Source: Taxawa tesnikishii (nom. ined.) (lineage: Eukaryota; Ascomycota; Dothideomycetes; Dothideales). From it: DNA of 64,000 nucleotides. Below are positions 1-11,047 of the stretch, one piece after another. The notes below the pieces were generated by a model. That model did not search any database, was not told the origin of the DNA, and worked only from the letters and a program-made list of their open reading frames with translations. The translations under genes and the position numbers were made by a program. The DNA is taken from the NCBI GenBank assembly GCA_030247885.1, contig JAPDRO010000019.1:124001-188000 (forward strand). Reading direction: 5' to 3'. Positions within the stretch are counted from its first letter, which is position 1; the number at the start of each line of letters is the position of its first letter.

Positions 1-690
1 CTGAACATCACAGTCGCGGATACGTGCTTTGTTACATGCCCCAAGACAGGCCTTAAAGTCATCCTGACGTACCTTGAGGAAGGTTGGTTGGGCAAGACGC
101 AGAACAGGGTTGAGGGTGTGATCTACAAGTGCGATGTTGAGAAAGACAAGACGACGAGGATACAGGACGTTCCTGAGAAGGACGTTGTCGGTCGGATAGA
201 GGGCGCATGGACTGACAAGATCTACTTTTCCAAGGGCAGCACACCCATGAAGAAGGTCTCGGTAAGTTCCTTCAAACTCCACAGTCCTAACCCTCTACGG
301 AACCGCAACAACAGTACTGACTCCATCAAACAGGACAAGGACAAAATCCTCCTTGCCGACTTAAACCCGCTCTGGCCCGCCGCAAAGATCGTCCCACCAG
401 CAGAGCAACAACTGCCCAACGAGAGCCGCAAGTTCTGGGATGAGGTCACCACTGCAATCCTTGATAAGCAATACTCGCAGGCTACATCGAAGAAGCAGGA
501 CCTCGAGGAGCGGCAGCGCGAAAAGGCCGCCGATCGCAAAGCCCGCAATGTGGAGTGGAGGCCGCGCTTTTTCACCGATGCCACAAAACCCAATGGACGG
601 CCTGAGTTGAGCGAGGAAGGCAGAAAGGCTATCGACAACCTGCACAAGGGTGAATACCACTTGGATCCCAGCAAGGAGACCGGAGCGTGA
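1..690 (+). CDS. Oxysterol-binding protein (OSBP/ORP family), C-terminal part
   Basis: The gene enters from the left edge, so only the C-terminal half of the sterol/phospholipid transfer domain is present. Frame 1 is open from base 1. One intron (262-333, GTAAGT donor, CAG acceptor, 72 bp) splits it; because 72 is a multiple of three the unspliced frame also stays open. Family marks are the KTGLKV...NRVEGVIY strand region, the GAWTDKIYF strand, and the charged C-terminal helix (DLEERQREKAADRKA) followed by WRPRFF, which ends ORP proteins. The family moves sterols and phosphoinositides between ER and other membranes. The paralogue (Osh1-7 type) cannot be fixed without the N-terminus. The frame is intact to its TGA. 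Confidence 0.85.
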   Translation: MNITVADTCFVTCPKTGLKVILTYLEEGWLGKTQNRVEGVIYKCDVEKDKTTRIQDVPEKDVVGRIEGAWTDKIYFSKGSTPMKKVSVSSFKLHSPNPLRNRNNSTDSIKQDKDKILLADLNPLWPAAKIVPPAEQQLPNESRKFWDEVTTAILDKQYSQATSKKQDLEERQREKAADRKARNVEWRPRFFTDATKPNGRPELSEEGRKAIDNLHKGEYHLDPSKETGA

Positions 691-1128
691 GCGGGTACTC
701 GATTGCGGAGGATTCCACCAAGGGATGAGCGAGATACACAATGGAGGCTTGAACCATATGTGGGTAAGGTGGGAATGCACACGGGTGGGCGTTTTATGGC
801 GTATGGAGCTGATTCAACTTGTGGGTTTTGTGGCCCCCTGGACACGAATTGGATGGACATGCATCGAGTCGCCGTTGAGAGCTAGATATACTGATATGCT
901 AGAACTGTTGTTGCGCAGGCTCGGCTAAGATGTTGCTCAGTACGGCAGTCCTTGGCGACCAGGAGCTTTTCCATTTGCGTTGCGTGGAAGCCGCAATGAT
1001 TTGATGGAAACGTTATTGCAAGGTTTGTGGTTCACTCTACGGCTTACTAAACTCACATAAGTGAATTCACGTAAAGACACCTCCCTCTTCCTCTCTCGCC
1101 TTTAGGACACGTGCACGACACTGCCATT
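691..1128. other. Intergenic, 3' flank of OSBP gene
   Basis: There is no credible coding region. The open frames here are short and biased like random sequence. It probably holds the OSBP 3' UTR and the promoter of the next, uncertain gene. Confidence 0.5.
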
Positions 1129-2183
1129 ATGGAATCACAACACCGCCATCCGCCCCCATCACTACTGGGCATGCCAGCCGACATCCTACTCATGATACAC
1201 GAGCATCTCCTCAGTCCAGAACAGGGTGGCAGATGTACAAGCATTCCTCATCCGGAGACTGAACGGAGTGCCGGACGGTGTATGGATATCCATGCATGTG
1301 CAGCCAGTACAATACAGACCACATGCCTTACTACGATCAAGCGCCCCATTACAACAGCAAGGACATGTTGGTGACCTTCTTTGCGGGCAAGGGCAGTAAT
1401 AGGATCTACCGCACTCAGCGGCTTCGCATCTTCCCTTGGACCCGTGGGCTGGACCTGTCAGATCGAGTTTGCGGACCAGCATCCTCCGAACGTCTGGAAA
1501 CACCTCTTATGCCACCATCAGGACGGAGGTAGACTGGCAATGACTATATGCGTAGTATTTGCATGGAAGAAGCTGACGGACTGAGCAGGCGGATCTCCCA
1601 GCGCACTTGAGAAGCGCTGTCAGGCAGCTGGAGGCGACAGGCGTACAAGATTACTCGGCGAACTCTCGAGCAACAGCTGAACGAGCAGTCTTCAGACGCT
1701 CCCATGAAATTAATGAAGGCTGGATTGTGGTCCTGCAGAGAGCAAACCGCGTCAGGCTCGCAAGGCGATGACGAGTCACCTGCGGGCAATGTGAGGACTG
1801 AGACCCACAATGCTGTAGAGCGGTTCAAGATAGGCGGCCATGGAGAGCACACCCAACAGCAGGGCACCGAGAGGATTGGAGCTACCTCGACGGGGCGCAA
1901 GAGCATCTCGAGTCTGACGCTAGTAGAGAAGAGAAGGACTCGTGCGAAGGGAGACCGAGCAATGTCCAGGCACTCTCAAGGTACGGATGGGAGGAGACAC
2001 GAGGATACCGAGCGAGGTCCAGAAGTGCTTACGGGCGTCTTGAAGAAGAAGATCGAGACTGACACAAGCGTTGCTGCAGGGGATGTTGAGAGGGGCGCCA
2101 AAGGAAAATCGAGCAATCAACTCTTCAGTTCACACCTCGACCGCGATGTCCACCGACAGCATTGTCACTGCCGTAACGAGTAG
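1129..2183 (+). pseudogene. Unknown gene, F-box/LRR-type N-terminus, frame interrupted
   Basis: An ATG at 1129 opens with LLGMPADILLMIHEHLL, which resembles the 'LPxELxxxIxxxLL' start of the many fungal F-box-like proteins. Downstream, protein-like stretches continue in other frames: 1227-1395 (contains RRLNGVPDGVWISMHVQPVQ), about 1400-1528 (WTCQIEFADQHPPNVWKHLL), about 1589-1760 (HLRSAVRQLEATGVQDY), then a hydrophilic Lys/Arg/Glu-rich frame to a stop at 2183. A possible intron lies at 1529-1588. Either a real gene carries several single-base losses, as elsewhere in this window, or this is a decayed copy. The function is unknown and the F-box resemblance is weak inference. Confidence 0.35.
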
Positions 2184-2800
2184 GGTAGGATAGGGGCTCT
2201 TTCACAAATCTTCGAAATGTGACTCCCTACCCATGGGAGAAAATTCACGGAGGATGGGAAACATCTGGAATTGTATACGGATTTCAAGTTTACATTGTCG
2301 TTTCTCTGAACACAGAATGACAGCGGCTTTCACATGCTCAATCCATCTACTTGCTTCTGCGCCGAACAGCCTTGTCGTGTTCTCTGTCTGCTATGCTCCT
2401 TTCCCGACCGTCCAAGTTGTGGTCAAGGACATCAAGATGATGAAAAGAAAGACCTTATCCGACGCTAAGGTACCATCACAGTCCAAATCTCACAACGAGT
2501 CATTCACTTAGAGACCACGACGAAGCACGCAGCGTGAAACATAAAGAATCTCAAATTCGCCCAAACAAATACAAGGTATTCACAGTGTAGCAATCATCCC
2601 CCCTCCTCGTCTTCTTTCCTCCTTTCGTATCCTCCATCGCAACTGAGTCGTTTAGACCCACTCGATTGGACAAACCGACCCCCTTTCGGAACATCTGTCC
2701 CCACTTCCCAGATATAAGCAGAAAAAGCATTCAACCCCAGACCTGCTCTTCTCTTGTCCCTGCAGCAAACACCCTCGCCAAGTCTCTGATTCCATACTCT
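2184..2800. other. Intergenic between unknown gene and aconitase 3' end
   Basis: No supported gene. Short open frames only. The part next to 2800 is probably the aconitase 3' UTR. Confidence 0.5.
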
Positions 2801-5467
2801 TTACGAGGCGTGCTTCTTGGCCATCGTGTTGAGGGCGCTTCCGTTCTTGAACCACTCGATTTGGCCCTCGTTGAAGGTGTGGGAGAGCTCGATGTCAAAT
2901 GCCTCGCCGTCCTTGGGGTGTACCCGCATGGTCATTGGCTTACCAACGGCAAGCTGGGTGCACATGAGGTCGATCTTGGCGTCAGGTGGGATACGATCGT
3001 AGTCGGCTGGGTCGGAGAAGGTCAGAGGAAGCATACCCTGCTTCTTCAGGTTGGTCTCGTGCTACGTTTGGTATTAGTTGATGTGTCAAGTGAGATCAGG
3101 TCGTTAGAGCGCAGAACTTACGATACGGGCGAAAGAGCGGACGATGATGGCGAGACCACCAAGGTGTCTGGGCTCCAGAGCGGCGTGCTCACGGGAGCTT
3201 CCCTCACCGTAGTTCCAGTCACCGACGACGACCCACTTGATGCCCTTGGACTTGTAGTCACGGGCGGTGGCTGGGACGGCACCGACTTCACCGTTGGTGA
3301 TGTTCTTAACCTTGTTGGCCTCACCGTTGGCAGCGTTGACAGCACCAATCAACATGTTGTTAGAGATGTTGTCCAAGTGACCTCGGTACTTGAGCCATGG
3401 ACCGGCCACTACATCATTGTCAGCGGAATTCGTGTAAATAGCTACAATAGAATACATACTGGAGATGTGGTCAGTGGTGGTCTTGCCCTGGGTCTTGATC
3501 AGGATTGGCATATCGAGAGCGTCCTTGCCGTCCCAGGCCTGGAATGGCTCGAGAATCTGCAGACGATCGGAGCTTGGGGAAACAGCAACCTTGACGGAGG
3601 CGCGGTCCTCTGGTGGGGCCTGGTAGGTGTCCTCACCTGGGTCGAAGCCGGCCCTTGGGAGTGAGTCACCGCTTGGTGGCTCGAGCTTGAACTCCTTGCC
3701 GTCCTTGTCCTTCAGGGAGTCGGTCAGAGGGTTGAAGTTCAAAGAACCAGCAAGAGTCATGGCCACGACGAGATCTGGGGAAGCGACGAAGGCGTGGGTA
3801 GCAGGGTTGGCATCGTTACGGCCAGTGAAGTTACGGTTGTAGGAGGAGATGATAGAGTTAGGCTCGCCCTTCTTGACGTCCCTGCGATCCCACTGACCTG
3901 TAAGAACAGTTAGCAAAGACATTCATAGGAATAGGGAGGATCGTATATTTGCCTATGCAAGGTCCGCATGCGTTGGCCAGGACCATACCACCAAAGTCCT
4001 CGAAGGTCTTCAGTTGACCATCGCGGGCGATGGTGGCACGGATCTGCTCGGAACCTGGGGTGACGGTGAACTTGGCCTGGGCCTTGATGCCGTGGCCCAG
4101 AGCCTGCTCGGCGATGGAAGCACCGCGGGACATGTCCTCATAAGAGGAGTTGGTGCAAGAACCGATCAGACCAACCTTGAGCTCCTCAGGCCACTTGTTG
4201 TCGGCAACGGCCTGCTTGAACTTGCTGATCGGGGTGGCAAGATCGGGGTGAAAGGTCCGTTGATATGTGGCTCAAGCTCGTCAAGGTTGATCTCGATCAG
4301 CTGGTCGTACTCGGCGCCCTCATCCTCACGCAGCTCCTTGGCGTATTCGCGGGCGAAGTCACCAATGTGCTGACGCTTGGTGGCCTTCAGGTAGTCGTAC
4401 ATACGGTCGTTGAAGGGGAACATAGAGGTGGTAGCACCAATCTCAGCACCCATGTTACAGATGGTACCCATACCAGTGCAAGAGAGAGAGGTAACACCAG
4501 GTCCGTGGTACTCAATGATAGCACCAGTACCACCCTTGACGGTCAGGATACCGGCGACCTTCAGGATAATGTCTGTTGCTCGATTAGTGGCGGATTCGGA
4601 CTGTCGTGAGAAAGATCACTTACCCTTCGGTGCGGTCCAGCCAGACATCTTGCCAGTGAGACGGACACCGGTGACCTTGGGGGCCTTCAGCTCCCACGGC
4701 AAGTTGGCCATGACATCGACAGCATCGGCACCACCGACACCAATAGCAGCCATAGCAAGACCACCAGCGTTGGGGGTGTGAGAGTCGGTACCGATCATCA
4801 GACCACCAGGGAAAGCGTAGTTCTCCAGGACAATCTGGTGAATGATACCGGAACCGGGCTTCCAGAAACCAATGTTGTACTTGGCGGTGGCACTAGCCAG
4901 GAAATCATAAACTTCCTTGTTGATCTCGTTGGCACGAGCAAGATCCTTGTCACCTCCGACCTGGGCCTCGATCAAGTGGTCACAGTGGACGGTAGTAGGA
5001 GTAGCGACAGAGGGCATGCCAGCAGACATGAACTGCAGAATGGCCATCTGAGCGGTGGCATCCTGGCAAGCGACACGGTCGGGGCGGAGCTTCAGGTAGG
5101 ACTTGCCACGCTCAATCTCCTGTCCGTGAGGGTCGTCAAGGTGAGAGTACAGAACCTTCTCGGCGTATGTCAAAGGCCTGTTCAGGCGCTGGCGGACGAT
5201 GGAGAGGTTCTCGTGCATCTTGGCGTAGTTGATGTAGTGGCCCTTCTCCCAGTTGGTCATCTCGACCTTCTTGTTGAGAGCCGCATCGTTGACGGTGGCG
5301 AGGCCGCGACGGCCCAGCTATCGTGAGGCGTTAGAGAAGTTGTTGTTATTATCATCATCAGAGAGCTCGAAGCTCGAAGCTCGAAGCTCGAAGCTCGAAG
5401 CTCGGAACAGAGCAGGGTTTGGCTCGCTACGTACCACTTTCCGCGCTGCCGCCCGTGCAGACAGCAT
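2801..5467 (-). CDS. ACO1: Aconitate hydratase, mitochondrial (aconitase)
   Basis: A TCA-cycle enzyme (citrate to isocitrate) with a 4Fe-4S cluster, in the mitochondrial matrix. Six exons: 5467-5435, 5317-4624, 4572-3953, 3897-3460, 3408-3122, 3061-2801. The first exon gives an Arg/Ala-rich targeting peptide ([11 protein letters not shown]). Cluster ligands are visible in [10 protein letters not shown] and in [12 protein letters not shown]; the swivel domain has [12 protein letters not shown]. About 777 residues after correction, as expected. Intron 3952-3898 is GC-AG. Near 4245-4248 the frame slips: GPFTP runs out of frame, and one more C in a CCCC run would restore the expected [11 protein letters not shown]. 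For so conserved an enzyme I infer a sequence error. Intron 1 carries a 7-bp tandem repeat. Confidence 0.95.
5364..5405. repeat. (AGCTCGA)x5-6 tandem repeat in aconitase intron 1
   Basis: Six 7-bp units in a row, the last ending in G instead of A, inside the first intron of the aconitase gene. Each unit contains the palindrome AGCT or TCGA. The copy number is likely to be variable. Confidence 0.9.
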
Positions 5468-5858
5468 TGTGAGGAGTCAGTCAGAAACAAGTCAGAGTCG
5501 ACGCTGACTGGTACGCGGTGCCCTTGTTCTGTAAAAGGGAGGGTCGAGGCGATGGAATGGAGAGGGTTGAAGAAGACTGAAGGGCGGAGATGTCAAGGAC
5601 AGAAGCAGCTTGGAAGGAGGATAACAGCACCTCTTTCAAAAGAGCTTAGCAGCATGCGGGAAACGTCAGAAGACGCTCCCGAGGTAATCTGGGCCAATCA
5701 GGACAAACGCCATTACAGTTGCCGTAGTTTTCCTTTTCCCTCGATTGCCAAGTTGCAGAAGAGCCGGGACGTGCTGGGAGCGAACGCGCACGTGGAAGGC
5801 CGGGAGAGCCGGGAGAGCTGGAGGGTGCCCTATACTATTGCAAGCCGCCTATCGCTCG

Positions 5859-5893
<35 letters not shown>

Positions 5894-6350
5894 GAGGAAT
5901 GCTGCACACTTACGTTCGTATAAGACACACGGCAACAACGACACATCTTCACGTATTGTTGCGACGGGCGTTTTCTGTCGACACGAAACAGCTCGAACCA
6001 CTGCCGTGGAGCGCAACCGAGTCGCTGCGCCTCGGACACCGTGTCACTGCGGATGCGCGTTGCTTCCGGCCATCTCTCGCTTCTCTCGCTTCTCTCGGCC
6101 CAAAGGCAACAGGCTCCATCAAATTTTCGTTATAGCTTCAACCAGCTTTTCCATTTTACGCGCTACCGGCGCGTTCCAGATCAGACTTGCCGGGTGCCCA
6201 CTGTCCGTGCGCTCGCATAGCTGGAGACGCCTCTGAACCCTGCAATAATTCTTCTGACCAGTAGCTTGGCTTCGACTGCGAGAAAAGAGGGAAGCGACGC
6301 AAACAGTTCGAAACCCCCAATATCGGATCTGGCAGAACGACGACGGCACC
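5468..6350. promoter_or_regulatory. Divergent promoter region of aconitase and BUD20, with CA repeat
   Basis: No coding region is supported. The 883 bp separate two divergently transcribed genes and must hold both promoters. A (CA)n microsatellite of about 15 units lies at 5862-5891. Short open frames across it (5552-6236) are low-complexity by-products of the repeat. Confidence 0.55.
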
Positions 6351-6799
6351 ATGCCTGCCATCCGCGGATCAGACTCGAAGAAAAAGACGCGCCGTCATAC
6401 GCGCGACCTCGACCAGATTCATGCCGACATCCACCAGGATCAGCACCTTGCTCAGTACAAGGCCACCAAGGCCGCCGAAGACCTTCCAGGACTTGGGCAA
6501 TATTACTGCACTGAATGCGCAAAGTGGTTCGAGTCGGAGGCAAATCTCGCTGCGCATACCAAGGGCAAGCCGCACAAGCGAAGGTGGGCATAGTCGGAGC
6601 AGTCGCATGTGAAAGCCCTGGACAAAAACTGATTGTGCTGTTGCGCAGGCTACGACTCCTAAAGGAAGAGCCATACTCGCAGAAGGAGGCTGAAGCTGCG
6701 GCTGGGCTCACCACAGACAATGGCAAGCGACGTCAAGCGAATATCCAATTGGAGCAAGAGATGGCCATCGAGGAGCAGGCGCCAGCGCAGGCTACCTGA
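6351..6799 (+). CDS. BUD20: C2H2 zinc-finger protein Bud20-like (60S ribosome biogenesis)
   Basis: Two exons, 6351-6583 and 6649-6799, give 127 residues. The basic N-terminus (SKKKTRRHTRDLDQI) is followed by one zinc finger, YYCTECAKWFESEANLAAHT with the second histidine in KPHKRR, and then the conserved LLKEEPYSQKEAE tail after the intron. This order matches yeast Bud20 and human ZNF593, shuttling factors needed for export of pre-60S particles. The intron (65 bp) interrupts the Arg codon after KPHKR. The start is the first ATG and gives the conserved short N-terminus. No frame problems. Confidence 0.92.
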
Positions 6800-7313
6800 A
6801 ACAGTAAAATGGAAAAAGTACATCAACACCCGTTCGGCTGCGGCAATGTCGCCAGTTCAGGGCATGATGGATTAACCGAAAGGAATTCCCGGCGGTGAGG
6901 TGCGGGTGTTGGTCAGCGACGACATGCTGCAGCCGCCTTTCACAGGCAGCTTTAGGGAAGAATGGGTATGCGGCGTTTTGCGGCCTGCGACGCACTGCAT
7001 GGCTGGAAGAAGGACGTCGGAGGAGTGGAGCATGCACCGACCAGAAAGGCAAAGGGCTTGACTGCCGCACGTAGTAGCGGTACAGACGGAGGATAGAGGA
7101 TCAGCTGCGTTCGAGAGGGAGAGGTGTTGGCAAGGCGAAGCGGGTGTATCCAGTTAGGCAGGGACTTGGCGCCGCGGTTGCCTTTTCAGGCAACTTCGCG
7201 AAGCTGCTACCTACGAGCATCGTCATGCAGTTGAACAACACCAACATAGATAAGAACAGTCTTGTTCGCCAATTTCGAATCAAACAGAAAACTTATCACT
7301 GCCTCTTACAATC
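6800..7313. other. Intergenic between BUD20 and MOG1
   Basis: No gene supported. It holds the BUD20 3' end and the promoter of the co-directional MOG1. Confidence 0.5.
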
Positions 7314-8181
7314 ATGACCACCTTCAAGCGTGCAGATCTCTTTGGCGGCGCCATGACGGTCGAGCTCCCGCAAAACTTCCACGACGTGAGGTGAGTCCGT
7401 TCCATATGCGACTCGGCACAACAACCAAGCCGTCTATTTCCTACAACCAGAAGAGAAGACAAGGAGAAGCCACGTTCCGAAGGAGAAGAGAAACCTCGCG
7501 TATGCAGAGAGGGGCATGTACTGACCCGCCACGACAGCGACATCCGCCAAGTCCCTGACAACCAAGAAGTCTACCTCGACAAGGACGGCTTCACCAGCAT
7601 CGTCTTCGACATCCTGGAACGGGTCGAGCGACCTACTACCGATGGCTCCAATCCGGATCTCGAAGCCTTGAAGTACCACCTCAGCGACATCCTCTCTGAA
7701 GATATCGAGAGAAGCAAAACCTGGACAACCGCAACCGCTGTGTTGGACAAGTTACCGTACGTCTCTCCCTCCACTCGCATCTTCTCCACTCCTCCTTGCC
7801 CCTTCGCCTCCCCTTGTAGCAAAAGAGAATGCGTACTCATCAAGGGCCAGACCCAACACACCAACTTACACCCTCTTCGCCACACATGAATCATCACCTG
7901 AAACTGTTGCACGGGGCAAGGCACCCGACTTCACGGCCATTCTACTAGTTCTGATCCGTCTCCAAGCACAGGAGACGGACATTGTGATTACAGTGAACGT
8001 GCCGCACGCCCCGAGCGAGTACCCGAGGGAGGAAGTCGACCCAGCGGCGGGAAAGCAGGGCCGCCTGCTCGAGGCCGCGCAGCAGTACCGCGATAGGATT
8101 CTGCAGACCTTTGAGATTCGCGATTGGGATCTTTTGTGCAGGAATGAAACACGCCGCAGGGGTGGGAAGGAGGTTATTTAG
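7314..8181 (+). CDS. MOG1: Mog1-like Ran GTPase-binding nuclear import factor
   Basis: Three exons, 7314-7390, 7538-7756 and 7851-8181, give 208 residues. The N-terminus FKRADLFGGAMTVELPQNF, then RQVPDNQEVYLD and the SIVFDILERV helix, are the Mog1/PsbP-like fold signature; the third exon has ILLVLIRLQAQETDIVITVN. Mog1 binds Ran/Gsp1 and promotes nucleotide release during nuclear import. The second acceptor was chosen at 7848-7850 because it alone joins the frames and yields YTLFATHESSPE. The gene converges on the SprT/HMG gene, with 188 bp between the stops. Confidence 0.9.
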
Positions 8182-8369
8182 ATTCGAGGGGAAAGAGTAG
8201 AAGAGTGAATCCTCGTAAAATCTGATTGGACTCTTTGGATGGAAAGCAGAGGGGTATATAGCCTTCGCTCCAGCAACACAAGGACAACAACCACAACAGC
8301 AGCAGCACACCGTATCCCCTTCTTAGTCATCATCCAAGGTAATAACCTCCAGCGCCTTCGCCACATCGC

Positions 8370-10207
8370 TCAGGTCCAGCGCAGCTCCTTCTTCGATCTC
8401 TCCACCTCAGCAGCAGCTTTCTGCTCCCTGTACCTCCTCCCCAACACCTCCATAACTTCCTTGTGACTCGCCTTTCCCATCTCCTTCTTTACGTTCGCAA
8501 AATTCTCCTTGACAAACGCCGCATACCCACACACGCCGTCTCCCTCTCCGGCCTTTTTCCTCGGCACCGGCTTGACTTGCACCAACCGCCCCCTACACAC
8601 GCCGCAAAGGTGCTTCTTGGGATCGATACTTTTACTGTGCCGTTTGTGCTCGTGACCACACATCTCTTCCACGCACTGCCAGATATATTTGTACTCAATC
8701 TGGTAACTGTGCTTGGTCGTCACCTCCACACCCCTACTTCCGAAGAGAGAAGTGCACTTCGCACCCCACGCCTTGAATGACTTGCCATGCGGCTGGTCTT
8801 TGATCCCGCTCACCATAAAATTGGCCAAGTGGCAGAATTCGTGCGCAATGACGTTCAACAGCCGTTCTTCATCGTCGATTACCTTTTCCGCCAGCTCGAT
8901 CGAGGCCGTGTGCTTGTACGTCGTCTGCACATCGCCGGATGAGTTGTGCGTGCGTGTTGTTTCGCGCTTCCAGTTCGCGCGTCCGGCGGTCGTGTTGAGC
9001 GTCTTGGACCAGATGATGCGCACGCCTCCTGTCCGAGCAGCCAACTCCGCGATCTTACCGTCTGTGACGGAGTGATCGAGCTCATCTAGAAACGAGGCGG
9101 CGAGTGCGTGTTTGCGGCTCTCGAAGCCCTTCTTGGCTTCTATCTCTGCTTTTGTTCGCTTGATCGGGCTCTGCAGCTTGCGCGGCGAGGAGATGGGTGT
9201 TGAAGAGTCGTCGTCGAGCATGAAGCGCGATTTCTTGGGCGAGAGAAGTGGCTTTTCTGGCGAGTATTGGTCGTTCCATTCGTTGACTTGGTGGACGCTC
9301 CAGAATGCGTCGATGCTAGGGCGGTGTGGTGGTGTCGGTATGCGAGATTTCTTCTTGGAAGGAGAGACGAGTCGGGATTTAGGAGGTGAAGTGGGAGGGG
9401 TGGTGTCGATGGCCGTTCTAGTTCTGTCGCCTTGGGCTTTTGTTGCGCAGTTGGTGGAGAGCTGTGAGATTGTGTCAGCAACGTCTCCAATCTTTACACA
9501 CATCTGGCTTTCGCGTACAACCGAATTGCCGTCAAAGAGTCGTTCTCTTTGTCTGACAAACTGGCAGGCTGAACGACAGACTTCAGAGCGAACTTTCCAG
9601 ACGGATCTGAGTCAACAGCATCCCTGTGTGAGGGTCCCTGCCGCGGATTGGTCTTCCTAGGCGATGGAAACAACTTTCGCGCAGTAGGCAATCCGAATTC
9701 TGAATCCTCTCTGTCCGATTCTTCATTGGATGAACCGCACCATATGCTTTCTTCGATGTCCTCCTCTTCCTCCACCTCGACCTCATCGCCCAGGAGTGCT
9801 GCATAGTCCACCGTCTTTCGCACACCACGTCGTGGCGTGGCCCTCGCTTTCGCATACGTCTGAAGCTTGGATGAGCGCAGTTCCTCCTGGTCCGGGTCTC
9901 GTTCAGTGTGAGCAGCTGGTAATTTGAAGACGGATTTAGACTTCAACGGACGTCCTGCTTTGACTGTGGTAGGCGGCCGCAGTTGGAGCGGCGCCAGCTT
10001 CTGGTCTGATACAGGGAGCGCATCTTTCTTTGCAGATGCACTCGTTGTCTTCTTGGTAGGTGAGAACCTGGTCTTCGGATTGGTAGTTTCGCTTGCTAAA
10101 GTTGGCTTTGCAAGTCTCGGTGGAAGCAATGTTCGGATGTGTTTGTTAATAATTTCCTCTAGATCTGGCAGGTCGTCCTCGCTGTCTGATACGTGTGTGC
10201 GCGCCAT
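8370..10207 (-). CDS. SprT-like metalloprotease with HMG box (GCNA/ACRC type)
   Basis: The ATG at 10207 opens an acidic, disordered N-terminal half (SDSEDDLPDLEEI, later acidic and Ser/Pro patches), followed by a SprT domain with zinc site HEFCH and a downstream zinc ribbon (CVEEMCGHEH...HLCGVCRGRL). It ends in an HMG-box-like helix region (YAAFVKENFANVKKEMGK). This order is that of GCNA/ACRC and of the S. pombe HMG-box/SprT protein, which act on DNA-protein crosslinks; activity here is inference. About 612 residues. Near 9500 the frame changes: either a short intron, or one missing base after KAR, which joins MCVKIGDVADTISQ smoothly. I prefer the missing base, given the pattern in this window. 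Confidence 0.85.
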
Positions 10208-10553
10208 AGCAAGAGTAACTGATGTAGATATCTGATGTTCTGGAGTGTTATGGCGTATGTTTACACAGGTGTTTGGCACTAAGTCGCCGGGAGAATTGCC
10301 GAGGCTAATCCGAGAACGCTCTCAGGCACAAGTCAAGTCAAGGTGCCTTTCAAGATACATGAAAACAAAGGGAAGACAATGTTGTGTCTCAAAATCCAAC
10401 TGATGTTTGTATCTATATAGATCATGTAACGAATGACTTACTGGGAACAGAAGCCCCACAGCTTACAAGACTGGACATCGACTCGCCAGAACACTCACAG
10501 TTTCCTCACCCCATATTCTGTTCTCTTCTGTCTCGATAACTGGGCAATCAGGC
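10208..10553. other. Intergenic, SprT/HMG gene promoter side
   Basis: It holds the promoter of the leftward SprT/HMG gene and the 3' end of the leftward SET gene. No open frame of note. Confidence 0.5.
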
Positions 10554-11047
10554 TCAAGCAGCGCTCGCCAGTTCCAGGATGTGCTTGTTGATGAACCACT
10601 TGTTCAGCTCCTCCTTGCTCAGCACCTTCGCGCCCTGGACGTCGCGCACGCACTGTCCTTTTCCAGCACCGCAAAGACAGTCGAAAGGCCTGTCGAACTC
10701 CCACTCAGTGCTCGGATAAAAGAACGTAAGATCGTCACCCTCCTTCAAGTCCCTATCTCTCGCAACACGGACTTCCATTTTCTCGGCATCAATCTCGACG
10801 GATGGGGTGCATGAATGGTTCATATAGAGCAGAGCGCTGTTGAGCTCGATGTGGTCATTGGCCGAAGTCTGGACTGTGGACCAGCGCTTCTTTGGTGCGG
10901 GGTGGCCGTGGTAATTGGGCAAAAGAGCGAGCCGGCAGGGAGGGAGACCTTGGACACGATGGCATGGCCGGCTGGTCGCGTAGCATAGGCGACCAGGTCG
11001 GAGAGGTTGTTGGTCTCTAGGGAGTAGGCTGGCTCATCGGATGACAT
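10554..11047 (-). CDS. Small SET-domain protein
   Basis: A single exon of about 164 residues. The C-terminal half has the SET core YMNHSCTPSVEID and FFYPSTEW, followed by a post-SET motif FDCLCGAGKGQC. The N-terminal half (LSDLVAYATRPAGHAIVSKV, LPAGSLFCPITTAT) matches the start of small fungal SET proteins. SET domains methylate protein lysines; this one is too short to predict a substrate. The two halves lie in different frames: at 10899-10902 a CCCC run should have one more C to link PITTATP to APKKRWSTVQTS. I treat that as a sequence error. Confidence 0.75.

Noticed and set aside
2666-3664. 332-codon plus-strand open frame
   Set aside because: It lies antisense to aconitase exons; the valine/glycine-rich protein has no domain and mirrors the codon bias of the true gene.
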